The notes under the pieces are model-generated. The model saw only the letters and a list, made by a program, of their open reading frames with translations. It was not told where the DNA came from and searched no databases. DNA of 9,501 bases from Alphaproteobacteria bacterium (GTDB lineage Bacteria; Pseudomonadota; Alphaproteobacteria; Rs-D84), in the NCBI GenBank assembly GCA_024402755.1, contig JAKSTD010000005.1:1-9501 (forward strand), given 5' to 3'. Shown piece after piece: positions 1-6,207 of the stretch. A program made the translations under genes and the position numbers. Positions within the stretch are counted from its first letter, which is position 1. Each line of letters begins with the position of its first letter.

Positions 1-249
1 ATGCTGGACGGCGAACGTGGCACAATTCATGAAATCGCCGATAAATACGGCATGAAGCAAATTACTGACACTGGCGCTATCGAATCAGCTGTGGATGAAG
101 TTATTAAAAACAATCCAGCCCAGGTTGAACAATACAAATCTGGCAAGATTGGTCTGCTTGGCTTCTTTGTTGGTAATGTTATGAAAGCAACACACGGTCA
201 GGCAAACCCAGCAATGGTAAGTGATTTGTTGAAACAAAAATTAAATTAA
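1..249 (+). CDS. gatB: Aspartyl/glutamyl-tRNA amidotransferase subunit B, C-terminal end (partial)
   Basis: This is the last 82 codons of GatB, cut by the left edge of the window; the first in-window ATG is probably internal. GatB is the tRNA-binding subunit of the GatCAB complex, which amidates Glu-tRNA(Gln) and Asp-tRNA(Asn) in the cytoplasm. The visible part is the GatB/YqeY tail domain that contacts the tRNA. Recognisable family signatures are GMKQITDTGAIE (about residues 17-28), VDEVIKNNP (31-39), the LLGFFVGNVMKAT block (52-64) and the terminal QANPAMVSDLLKQKL (67-81). Nothing in it looks damaged. The stop at 247-249 is followed after 22 bases by the start of a small gene with a strong ribosome binding site, so the downstream genes are likely co-transcribed with gatB. 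The family call is secure; only the 5' extent is unknown. Confidence 0.93.
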   Translation: MLDGERGTIHEIADKYGMKQITDTGAIESAVDEVIKNNPAQVEQYKSGKIGLLGFFVGNVMKATHGQANPAMVSDLLKQKLN

Positions 250-260
250 AAACACAAAAA

Positions 261-265
261 AGGAG
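261..265 (+). promoter_or_regulatory. Ribosome binding site of the 58-codon small gene
   Basis: AGGAG, extended leftwards by A residues, lies 6 bases upstream of the ATG at 272. It is one of the best Shine-Dalgarno matches in the window and is the main reason to treat the small open frame at 272-448 as a real gene and to choose that ATG. Confidence 0.7.
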
Positions 266-271
266 TATAAA

Positions 272-448
272 ATGGAAATCGTTACACTTATTGATTACAA
301 CCCTATTACCGGTTCTTTATCTGGATACGGCACAAAAGAGATACATGTTCAACACAAAAAATTAAACACAAAAATTACTGATAAACTTGAACAACAAAAA
401 CAACAATATGCTTTGAACATCAGACGTGAAAACACAAAACATAAATAA
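272..448 (+). CDS. Unrecognised small protein between gatB and miaB (58 aa)
   Basis: A 58-codon open frame with ATG at 272 and TAA at 446-448. I do not recognise a family. The first 20 residues are mildly hydrophobic and glycine/serine containing (starting MEIVTLIDYNPITG). The rest is strongly polar and basic, with a Gln/Lys-rich stretch around residues 38-46 and a basic end (RRENTKHK), which suggests a soluble, possibly helical, nucleic-acid- or ribosome-associated peptide. There is no signal peptide or membrane segment. Evidence for being real is the strong AGGAG, the fit between gatB (22 bases away) and miaB (ATG 3 bases after this stop), and the lack of another explanation for the gap. 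miaB has no ribosome binding site of its own, so translation of this gene may feed miaB. No function is claimed; a chance frame is still possible. Confidence 0.6.
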   Translation: MEIVTLIDYNPITGSLSGYGTKEIHVQHKKLNTKITDKLEQQKQQYALNIRRENTKHK

Positions 449-451
449 AAA

Positions 452-1753
452 ATGAAAAAATTTTTTATACAAACTTTTGGTTGCCAAATGAACGTGTATG
501 ACGGACAGAGAATTTCCGCCATGCTGGAAAAACATGGGATGACACAAACAGAAGATGTTAAAGATGCAGATTTAATCATCCTTAATACATGTGCCGTTCG
601 TGCCAAGGCAACCGACAAAGTATATTCTGCATTGGGCCGCATAAGACGCGCAAAGAAAGAATCCGCCCTGCTCGGCATCGTTGGTTGTGTGGCACGCGAA
701 TCTGGTGGTGATGCATTTAAACGCATACCCGAATTAAACTTTGTCCTGGGACCACAAAGTTATCATAAACTGCCAGAAATAATTAAAAACCCAGACACAA
801 AATTGTTAAATATTGATATGTCTGGGCTTGAAAAATTTGATGAATTACCACAAATAACAAAATCGCCAACTGTTGCATATATACCAATTCAAGAAGGGTG
901 TAATCATTGCTGTACCTATTGTATTGTCCCATACACACGTGGCCGTGAATTATCAAGACCCTTTGATGATGTCGTGCGTGACACGATAAATGCGGCAAAA
1001 ACCGGTGCAATCGAAATTTGCTTTCTGGGACAAAATGTAAATGGATATAAATACACTGATAAAAACGGTAAATTGTATCGTTTATCAGATTTAATAAAAA
1101 GTGCTGCTGAATTGCCAGAAATCCACCGTATACGCTTTACTTCCAGTTACCCTACAGAAATGACTGACGATTTAATTGAAATGTTCAAACAAGAACCTAA
1201 ATTATTACCATTTTTAAATATGCCGATACAAAGCGGAAGCCCGCGCATATTAAAAAAAATGAATCGTCCAAATGATATTGGTGCATATAAAGACATAGTT
1301 CAAAAATTAAAACTCGCACGACCAGATATTCAAATATCGTCTGATTTTATTGTTGGTTTCCCAGATGAAACAGACGAAGATTTTGCAGAAACTCTTCGTA
1401 TAGCGCGTGAAATAAAATATATAAATTCATATTCTTTTAAATATTCACCCCGCCCGCATACGGCGGCAGCATTGATGTCCAATCAAATCAGCGAACAAAT
1501 AAAATCTGTTCGCTTGCAACAACTTGATTCTTTGTTAAATGAAAATCAACGCGAATTTAATATATCCTGTATTGATCGTGAGATGATTTGTTTATGTGAA
1601 GGTCCTGATAAGACCGGTCGCAATTTGATATTCCGCACACCATATATGCAACAATGCATTGTTGAAAAACCAAACACAGAAATACAACCTTTGCAAAAAA
1701 TAAAAATAACAGATGCAAACAAAGCATCACTTCGTGGTGAAATAATAAAATAA
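452..1753 (+). CDS. miaB: tRNA-2-methylthio-N6-dimethylallyladenosine synthase MiaB
   Basis: MiaB is a radical-SAM methylthiotransferase that adds the methylthio group to i6A37 of tRNAs reading UNN codons, using two [4Fe-4S] clusters. Domains appear in the usual order. The N-terminal UPF0004 domain has the auxiliary-cluster cysteines C11 (TFGCQMN), C47 (LNTCAVR) and C79 (GIVGCV). The radical-SAM core has CxxxCxxC at C150/C154/C157 (EGCNHCCTYCIVPYTRG). A TRAM-like domain lies at the C-terminus (about 370-430). Conserved FLGQNVN and SDFIVGFPDET blocks are present. At 433 residues it is a normal full length. The ATG at 452 is chosen because the MKKFFIQTFGCQMN start is typical of the family. No Shine-Dalgarno is visible: the leader is A-rich and overlaps the end of the 58-codon small gene, whose stop is 3 bases upstream, so coupled translation is likely. 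The gene ends one base before the stop of the convergent autotransporter-like gene. Confidence 0.97.
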   Translation: MKKFFIQTFGCQMNVYDGQRISAMLEKHGMTQTEDVKDADLIILNTCAVRAKATDKVYSALGRIRRAKKESALLGIVGCVARESGGDAFKRIPELNFVLGPQSYHKLPEIIKNPDTKLLNIDMSGLEKFDELPQITKSPTVAYIPIQEGCNHCCTYCIVPYTRGRELSRPFDDVVRDTINAAKTGAIEICFLGQNVNGYKYTDKNGKLYRLSDLIKSAAELPEIHRIRFTSSYPTEMTDDLIEMFKQEPKLLPFLNMPIQSGSPRILKKMNRPNDIGAYKDIVQKLKLARPDIQISSDFIVGFPDETDEDFAETLRIAREIKYINSYSFKYSPRPHTAAALMSNQISEQIKSVRLQQLDSLLNENQREFNISCIDREMICLCEGPDKTGRNLIFRTPYMQQCIVEKPNTEIQPLQKIKITDANKASLRGEIIK

Positions 1754-1754
1754 C

Positions 1755-3326
1755 CTAAAATAAAACTTTTGCGTTCAGTGATATTTTGTAATGATAATCA
1801 AAATCATCTTTTAAAACACCTGCATTTAACGATATACCTGCTTCGTCCATTACAGATATAAAACCTATTTTTAAATTAGCAAACAAATCACCATTTGTCC
1901 CGTATCCAGCCAAAGCCGAATATTCATATTTTATTCCGTCCATAACAAAAAAGTATTTTATATCCCCACCAAAATGAAGATATGAATCTGTTTCTGAAAA
2001 ATCTGCAACTTTATATGGATGATAAGCAAAACCTATTATAGGTGTTAACATAATTTCCTTATCGATTTCAAAGTCATACCCGACTGACACATCCCCATAC
2101 CAAGACATTGCCAAAGGATTATTTTTTACTGTCCCGTCAGTTGAAATATAATCTGCTTTGAAATCAGTCAAAGAAAGTCCCAATATCTCACTAAACCAAA
2201 GTTTATCAAACACCTGTTTAGATTGAACATCCAATCCATAAACCCATCCGGAAAAATCATTTAATTCATCGCCATATTCAAAATTATTCAAGTTAACCCC
2301 AGCATAAAAATATAAATTATCATGCTTGTAACCCGCATAAATACGCGCCCCCATGGCATCCATTTTATCTGACATTATATAATACGGTATAACACCAACC
2401 CCAGAATAACTTTCACTGGTTATCAAATCTGGTAAATAAAATTTTGTTATCATTTTAATTGGTCGTAATAAAATACCATGATTAAATCTATACGACAATT
2501 TTTCCAATCTTTTGATTTCATCCATACTGCTTGCTTTGTCCAATGCCAGCAATAATTTATCATTTGGATTGTTTTTTCGAATTGTTTCTAATGCCGTACT
2601 TCTTTTGTCTGTAACACTATTGCTGTTGACAAAAATCACACTGTAATCTGTTTCGCGCACGAGATTTAAGACAATTCCACCACCAGAAACCTCTAATTCT
2701 GGTTTATACATTTTATCTAAATTATTAATTTTAACAAAAATTCTAGTCCCGCTTTTTGTATATTTTATAACTTCACCTGATTGAACACTATCCGGATTAT
2801 TGATAATCAACGAAATATTTCCATTAAGTTCTATATTTTCGGGACACATTTGCCAATCTGAAAAATTATCCATAACTATTGAAGATTCCGTTATGATAAA
2901 AGATGACGCATTGATACCAGACAAAGTTTTTAAATCAAAATTATTATAATTTTCTATTTCTACAACTGGTTTTTGCCCGTCTGGCATACCGATGTCGGTT
3001 ATTTCTGATGCCGAAGTAATGACTTGCTTTACCAGACCACCATTTGGATTTATTCCGCCTGACATCATTCCAGAATTATAAACGACCAAAATATTTCCAT
3101 CGGTGTTTATTGTTCCGTTTATATATCCACTGTTATGTAAGTAAACAGGTTCATGCATTGTTATTGTATTGCCCAAAGAAGAAACAACCACACCGCTATC
3201 AACATATACGACCGAATCATCAAAAGAAGAAACATCAGCATAATTTGGACCCACTTCAAAATGCTGGTTTGCATTTGCAACACTGACACAAGAAAAAACA
3301 AAAATAAAAATTAAGAATCTTTTCAT
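1755..3326 (-). CDS. Autotransporter-like outer-membrane protein (523 aa)
   Basis: A secreted protein with type V (autotransporter) architecture. Residues 1-19 form a signal peptide (MKRFLIFIFVFSCVSVANA, likely cut after ANA). Residues about 45-235 form a short passenger rich in Asn/Gly/Ser with repeated NSGxxxGxI-like turns (for example 65-72 and 84-92), as in beta-helix passengers. Residues about 245-285 are helical and charged, where autotransporters usually have the linker helix before the barrel. Residues about 305-523 have alternating aromatic/polar strands ending in NAKVLF, the terminal Phe expected of outer-membrane barrels. No passenger catalytic motif is visible, so its ligand or role is unknown. 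A TATAAT box sits 8 bases before the ATG with no ribosome binding site, suggesting a leaderless message. It converges on miaB with a one-base gap. A large outer-membrane barrel with another extracellular part is the alternative. Confidence 0.7.
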   Translation of the reverse strand: MKRFLIFIFVFSCVSVANANQHFEVGPNYADVSSFDDSVVYVDSGVVVSSLGNTITMHEPVYLHNSGYINGTINTDGNILVVYNSGMMSGGINPNGGLVKQVITSASEITDIGMPDGQKPVVEIENYNNFDLKTLSGINASSFIITESSIVMDNFSDWQMCPENIELNGNISLIINNPDSVQSGEVIKYTKSGTRIFVKINNLDKMYKPELEVSGGGIVLNLVRETDYSVIFVNSNSVTDKRSTALETIRKNNPNDKLLLALDKASSMDEIKRLEKLSYRFNHGILLRPIKMITKFYLPDLITSESYSGVGVIPYYIMSDKMDAMGARIYAGYKHDNLYFYAGVNLNNFEYGDELNDFSGWVYGLDVQSKQVFDKLWFSEILGLSLTDFKADYISTDGTVKNNPLAMSWYGDVSVGYDFEIDKEIMLTPIIGFAYHPYKVADFSETDSYLHFGGDIKYFFVMDGIKYEYSALAGYGTNGDLFANLKIGFISVMDEAGISLNAGVLKDDFDYHYKISLNAKVLF

Positions 3327-3334
3327 AACATTGA

Positions 3335-3340
3335 ATTATA
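3335..3340 (-). promoter_or_regulatory. Perfect -10 box next to the autotransporter-like gene start
   Basis: Read on the minus strand this is TATAAT, matching the sigma-70 consensus exactly. It ends 8 bases before the ATG at 3326. A start site 6-8 bases downstream would fall on or just before that ATG, leaving essentially no leader. No convincing -35 hexamer is visible at 16-18 bases. The upstream terminator (3371-3395) isolates this promoter from the outer-membrane gene behind it. Confidence 0.45.
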
Positions 3341-3370
3341 CTAGCACATAATTCAAACATCTAACAACAA

Positions 3371-3395
3371 AAAAATCCCGTTTAACACGGGATTT
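3371..3395 (-). terminator. Rho-independent terminator of the small outer-membrane protein gene
   Basis: A perfect 9-bp inverted repeat (AAATCCCGT / ACGGGATTT, arms 3373-3381 and 3387-3395) has a 5-base loop. On the minus strand it is followed by a run of T. It lies about 20 bases after the stop of the gene at 3415-4029 and so ends that transcript before the autotransporter-like gene. Confidence 0.85.
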
Positions 3396-3414
3396 CAAAG
3401 CGAAACAAGGAAAG

Positions 3415-4029
3415 TTAAAACATATAACGAATACCAATATCTCCACTAAAATCATGCATTCCAGAGGCAACATCAATATAGTTATAACGCGCAGCCACAT
3501 CAACAGCATAACATCCAAATGGCATTTCTAGGCCCAATGTCGCCATCGCAGAAAATCTTGTATTATCTTTTTTGTCAGATATACCTGCCGCGCTTGCTTT
3601 GGTATCTATGAATGCCAAACCCGCACCGATACCAGCAAATGGTTGGATGTAATGGAAATGCCCGATATCCATATACGCATTAGCCATCAATTCTATGTTA
3701 TCAGATGTAACCTTTACATCTTGTATGGTTCCAAAATCTTTGGTATCTTTTCCTCTTGTAAAGAAAGAACCTTCAATTTCAAAACGTGCTGTATCATACA
3801 TACTTAAACCAAGAGCGGCACGCAACTGATATAAATCTTGACTGACACTTTTTTTGGTATCATTAAAATTATAATTCAAATTACCATACGTAGCACCACC
3901 ACGCAGTGTGACATACGGCAAAATGTCCCAACCAAAAAAATTGGTTGTTTCTTGTTTATAATTCTGCCCACCTGCAAATGCTGGTGCAGCGATTAATACT
4001 GCCATTGATGTGGCAATAAGTTTTTTCAT
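3415..4029 (-). CDS. Small outer-membrane beta-barrel protein (porin/OmpA-barrel type, 204 aa)
   Basis: A predicted eight-stranded outer-membrane barrel of the OmpA-like/'outer membrane beta-barrel' superfamily. Residues 1-19 are a classic signal peptide (MKKLIATSMAVLIAAPAFA, cut before GGQ). The mature part shows alternating hydrophobic strands: YVTLRGGATYGNLNY (about 39-53), the segment near LGLSMYDTARFEIEGSFF, NIELMANAYMDIG, and IQPFAGIGAGLAFIDTKA, a typical glycine-rich strand pair. It ends in DIGIRYMF with the terminal Phe used for BAM-dependent insertion. There is no peptidoglycan-binding OmpA C-domain, so it is a bare barrel. The ATG at 4029 is supported by GGAGAAACTT just upstream. 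The gene is followed by a strong terminator and preceded by 129 bases of non-coding DNA, so it is probably its own transcription unit. Role (adhesion, structural or immune-facing barrel) cannot be read from sequence. Confidence 0.85.
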   Translation of the reverse strand: MKKLIATSMAVLIAAPAFAGGQNYKQETTNFFGWDILPYVTLRGGATYGNLNYNFNDTKKSVSQDLYQLRAALGLSMYDTARFEIEGSFFTRGKDTKDFGTIQDVKVTSDNIELMANAYMDIGHFHYIQPFAGIGAGLAFIDTKASAAGISDKKDNTRFSAMATLGLEMPFGCYAVDVAARYNYIDVASGMHDFSGDIGIRYMF

Positions 4030-4034
4030 AAGTT

Positions 4035-4040
4035 TCTCCT
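4035..4040 (-). promoter_or_regulatory. Ribosome binding site of the small outer-membrane protein gene
   Basis: On the minus strand AGGAGA (inside AAAAGGAGAAACTT) lies 5 bases before the ATG at 4029, which fixes the start that carries the signal peptide. Confidence 0.75.
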
Positions 4041-4158
4041 TTTGTTGCTGATTAATCTCAACACAACCATTCTATCAAACAATATGCAATAATTACATAG
4101 GCATGTATCCATAGGATATATTTCTTACATACGACATAATCCACCGTATACAACAAAT
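4041..4158 (-). promoter_or_regulatory. Upstream region of the outer-membrane gene with a short perfect palindrome
   Basis: This non-coding gap lies between tcdA and the outer-membrane gene. It contains a perfect inverted repeat TATCC-ATA-GGATA at 4106-4118. Closer to the gene, a TAGAAT hexamer on the minus strand (about 4070-4075) is the best -10 candidate, without a good -35. No terminator with a T-run is visible after tcdA. The promoter and operator roles are inferences from position only. Confidence 0.3.
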
Positions 4159-4833
4159 TCAGGAAATTAATTTTTTAATAACAAAATCCGCCAACAACAA
4201 CCCAAACATACCTGTCACAGTAATGATAGAACCAAACTCTTTACCGCCATTTTTTTGTGGCTTCGCAACTTCTGTGGAATACACAACAGGAAAATCGTTA
4301 ATATTTAAATCACGAACCATACGGCGAATTTTTGATGCCAACGGACACACTGTTGTTTTAGATATTGTTCCAACTTTTACCTTTGTTAAATCTGTCTTGC
4401 GCGCCGCCCCCATTGATGATATAAAAGGGACATTGCTATCTGCACACCATTTATATAATGCTATTTTAGACGGAACAGTATCTATAGCATCTATGACAAA
4501 ATCTGGTTTTACATTTAATACAGTATTTTCATCAAAAAACATATTAAATATATTAACTTTGATTTTTGGATTTATATCGGCGATTCTGTGTGCAGCAACT
4601 TCAACCTTTGGTTTACCAATTGTGGAATCCAGTGCAAAAAGTTGTCGATTTATATTTGATTCTTCGACCACATCAAAATCAACCAAGATTATATGCCCCA
4701 CCCCACTTCGTACCAATGATTCAATCGCAAAAGAACCAACCGCGCCACAACCAACAACCATCACTGTTGATTTTTGTAATTTTTTAACTGCATCGTTTCC
4801 CATTAACAAAGTTATTCTGTGTAATCTATTCAT
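4159..4833 (-). CDS. tcdA: tRNA threonylcarbamoyladenosine dehydratase (ThiF/E1-like)
   Basis: TcdA (CsdL/YgdL) uses ATP to cyclise t6A37 of ANN-decoding tRNAs to cyclic ct6A. The protein is an E1/ThiF Rossmann fold. The nucleotide loop is VVGCGAVGS (G28, G30, G33), acidic D52 follows (LVDFDVVEESNINRQ), and N62-R63-Q64 is the classical adenylation patch. Next come GKPKVEVA (73-80) and VIDAID (113-118). The TcdA-specific segment CPLASKIRRMVR (163-174) corresponds to the DPLAxKLR motif that distinguishes TcdA from MoeB/ThiF. No zinc-binding CxxC pairs of MoeB/ThiF are present, which favours TcdA. At 224 residues it is somewhat shorter than the E. coli enzyme (about 268). The start codon overlaps the end of the TatD-like gene by 8 bases, so the two are translationally coupled. 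Confidence 0.88.
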   Translation of the reverse strand: MNRLHRITLLMGNDAVKKLQKSTVMVVGCGAVGSFAIESLVRSGVGHIILVDFDVVEESNINRQLFALDSTIGKPKVEVAAHRIADINPKIKVNIFNMFFDENTVLNVKPDFVIDAIDTVPSKIALYKWCADSNVPFISSMGAARKTDLTKVKVGTISKTTVCPLASKIRRMVRDLNINDFPVVYSTEVAKPQKNGGKEFGSIITVTGMFGLLLADFVIKKLIS

Positions 4834-5521
4834 TATTTAAAACCCTTTGCGTATTGTTATATATAGTTTCTGACAAATTCGATTCATTTTTTCTTTTTTC
4901 TATCATATCAATCAATTCAGACAATATCACATCTGGTTTGCCATCTGTCTCTATTAAAATATTATTTTTCGGTATTTGCTCTATACGACAGTTTTTACCG
5001 TATACAGCATTTTTAGAAACAGAAAAATATATATTTTCATATTTTAATAATTGCTTTAAAATTTGTTCGTTTGCATCAAAGCCATGAACAATAATTATTG
5101 GTAATTCTTCCTTTTTATATTGTTTCAAAATATGCAAAATTTTATCCCAAGCACCAACACAATGCAAACAAACGATTCGTTTTAATTTAACAGCAATGTT
5201 AAATTGCTTTATAAAAACATCCTCCTGCTTTTCCATATATGGTTTATATTTATCCAGCCCGATTTCGCCAACCATATAAATCGAATCATTTTGCAGTAAT
5301 AGTTTTAATTTTATATCAAAATCATCATCAATGCCATCCACGAACCAAGGATGAACACCAAATGCCCCATATACGCGTTTATCTACTTTTATCAAATCAA
5401 TCATTTTTTGCCACGCACTTTCTTGTGCTGCACAGCAAATACAGCCCACCACATCCTTTTGAAAATTTGGTGTTATATAATCAATATGAGTATGCGCATC
5501 TATGATTTTCATATATTTCAT
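4826..5521 (-). CDS. TatD-family metal-dependent hydrolase (putative DNase)
   Basis: A TIM-barrel amidohydrolase of the TatD family; characterised members are metal-dependent 3'-5' exonucleases/DNases. The metal-site motifs are in order: IDAHTH (H10, H12), GVHP (H57), GEIGLD (E86, D90), LHC (H120), VHGF (H146) and ETD (D193). All ligands are present, so it should be active. The length of 231 residues is slightly short of the usual 255-265, with a compact C-terminus. Either the first Met (5521) or Met4 (just before KIIDAHTH) could start; no strong ribosome binding site separates them. The stop codon overlaps the tcdA start (ATGAATAG), so the two form a coupled pair. The ATPase frame ends 29 bases upstream, consistent with one transcript from the ATPase promoter. 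The substrate in this cell is not shown by the sequence. Confidence 0.88.
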   Translation of the reverse strand: MKYMKIIDAHTHIDYITPNFQKDVVGCICCAAQESAWQKMIDLIKVDKRVYGAFGVHPWFVDGIDDDFDIKLKLLLQNDSIYMVGEIGLDKYKPYMEKQEDVFIKQFNIAVKLKRIVCLHCVGAWDKILHILKQYKKEELPIIIVHGFDANEQILKQLLKYENIYFSVSKNAVYGKNCRIEQIPKNNILIETDGKPDVILSELIDMIEKRKNESNLSETIYNNTQRVLNNE

Positions 5522-5550
5522 TTAATCACAAAGCATAACTTTTGCAAGGG

Positions 5551-6207
5551 TTAGTTACTTTTTAACAAACACTTTCTTATTAAATCCATCGGTATAACCA
5601 AGAAAGCAAGGCCAAACACAACCAACCATTGTTTAAACGACAATGGCACAACCTGGAACAAATTAGCACCAAAACTAACAACTGCGACAGTACCACACAC
5701 GATACACAAAGCGATTATTAAAAACATTAGATATTTACTTATACCGCGCAGTAAATGTATATCATCAACACACACAGGAAAGCCGTTAAAAGCCGCCATT
5801 AACATTATCAAAGCGAAACGCACTGTCAAATTCAAAGATTCGCTATTGCCGAAAACCTGCCGTATAAAAGGAATAAATAATAATAAAAATACAATTAAAA
5901 ACTCTATTGAACCCGCAATTATTTTTATCAAAGCCCCCCCGGAAAATAACGAAGCACCCTTTGGCTGTGGAGGGGTAGCCATATATTCTGCTTTAGCGGG
6001 TTCGCCACCGAATGCCAAAGAATTCAAACTATCTTCACAAATATTGATAATCAATATTTGAACAGCCAGAAAGGCAGGAACTAAAAAAGCGATTGGGTAA
6101 AAAACACTTAACACAATCAAAATGATATTTATCGGCATCTGGAAAGCCAAAAACTTTGTCACATTATTCAAAAATGTTCGTCCAAAAAGCACAGCATCGA
6201 CAATTCC
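5551..6207 (-). CDS. C-terminal membrane fragment of the split P-type ATPase
   Basis: This is the downstream frame of the broken ATPase. In-frame homology starts at GIVDAVLFGRTF, immediately after an in-frame TAA at 6208-6210. The only internal start available near its beginning is a GTG at 6192, with no convincing ribosome binding site, so independent translation is doubtful. It contains about six hydrophobic segments (M5-M10). A cytoplasmic loop carries EPAKAEYMATPPQPKG, similar in position to the EPP loop of calcium pumps. A run of seven G (5934-5940) encodes part of SGGALIK without breaking the frame. Confidence 0.6.
   Translation of the reverse strand, partial: GIVDAVLFGRTFLNNVTKFLAFQMPINIILIVLSVFYPIAFLVPAFLAVQILIINICEDSLNSLAFGGEPAKAEYMATPPQPKGASLFSGGALIKIIAGSIEFLIVFLLLFIPFIRQVFGNSESLNLTVRFALIMLMAAFNGFPVCVDDIHLLRGISKYLMFLIIALCIVCGTVAVVSFGANLFQVVPLSFKQWLVVFGLAFLVIPMDLIRKCLLKSN

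Noticed and set aside
4223..4840. A 205-codon plus-strand open frame opposite tcdA.
   Set aside because: It is fully antisense to a gene with clear ThiF/TcdA motifs, has no family features and no ribosome binding site; it is a shadow frame.
5934..5940. A run of seven G (coding strand) in the ATPase second half as another slippage switch.
   Set aside because: The frame reads through it correctly into further membrane segments, and seven bases is short; it does not explain the break at 6207.
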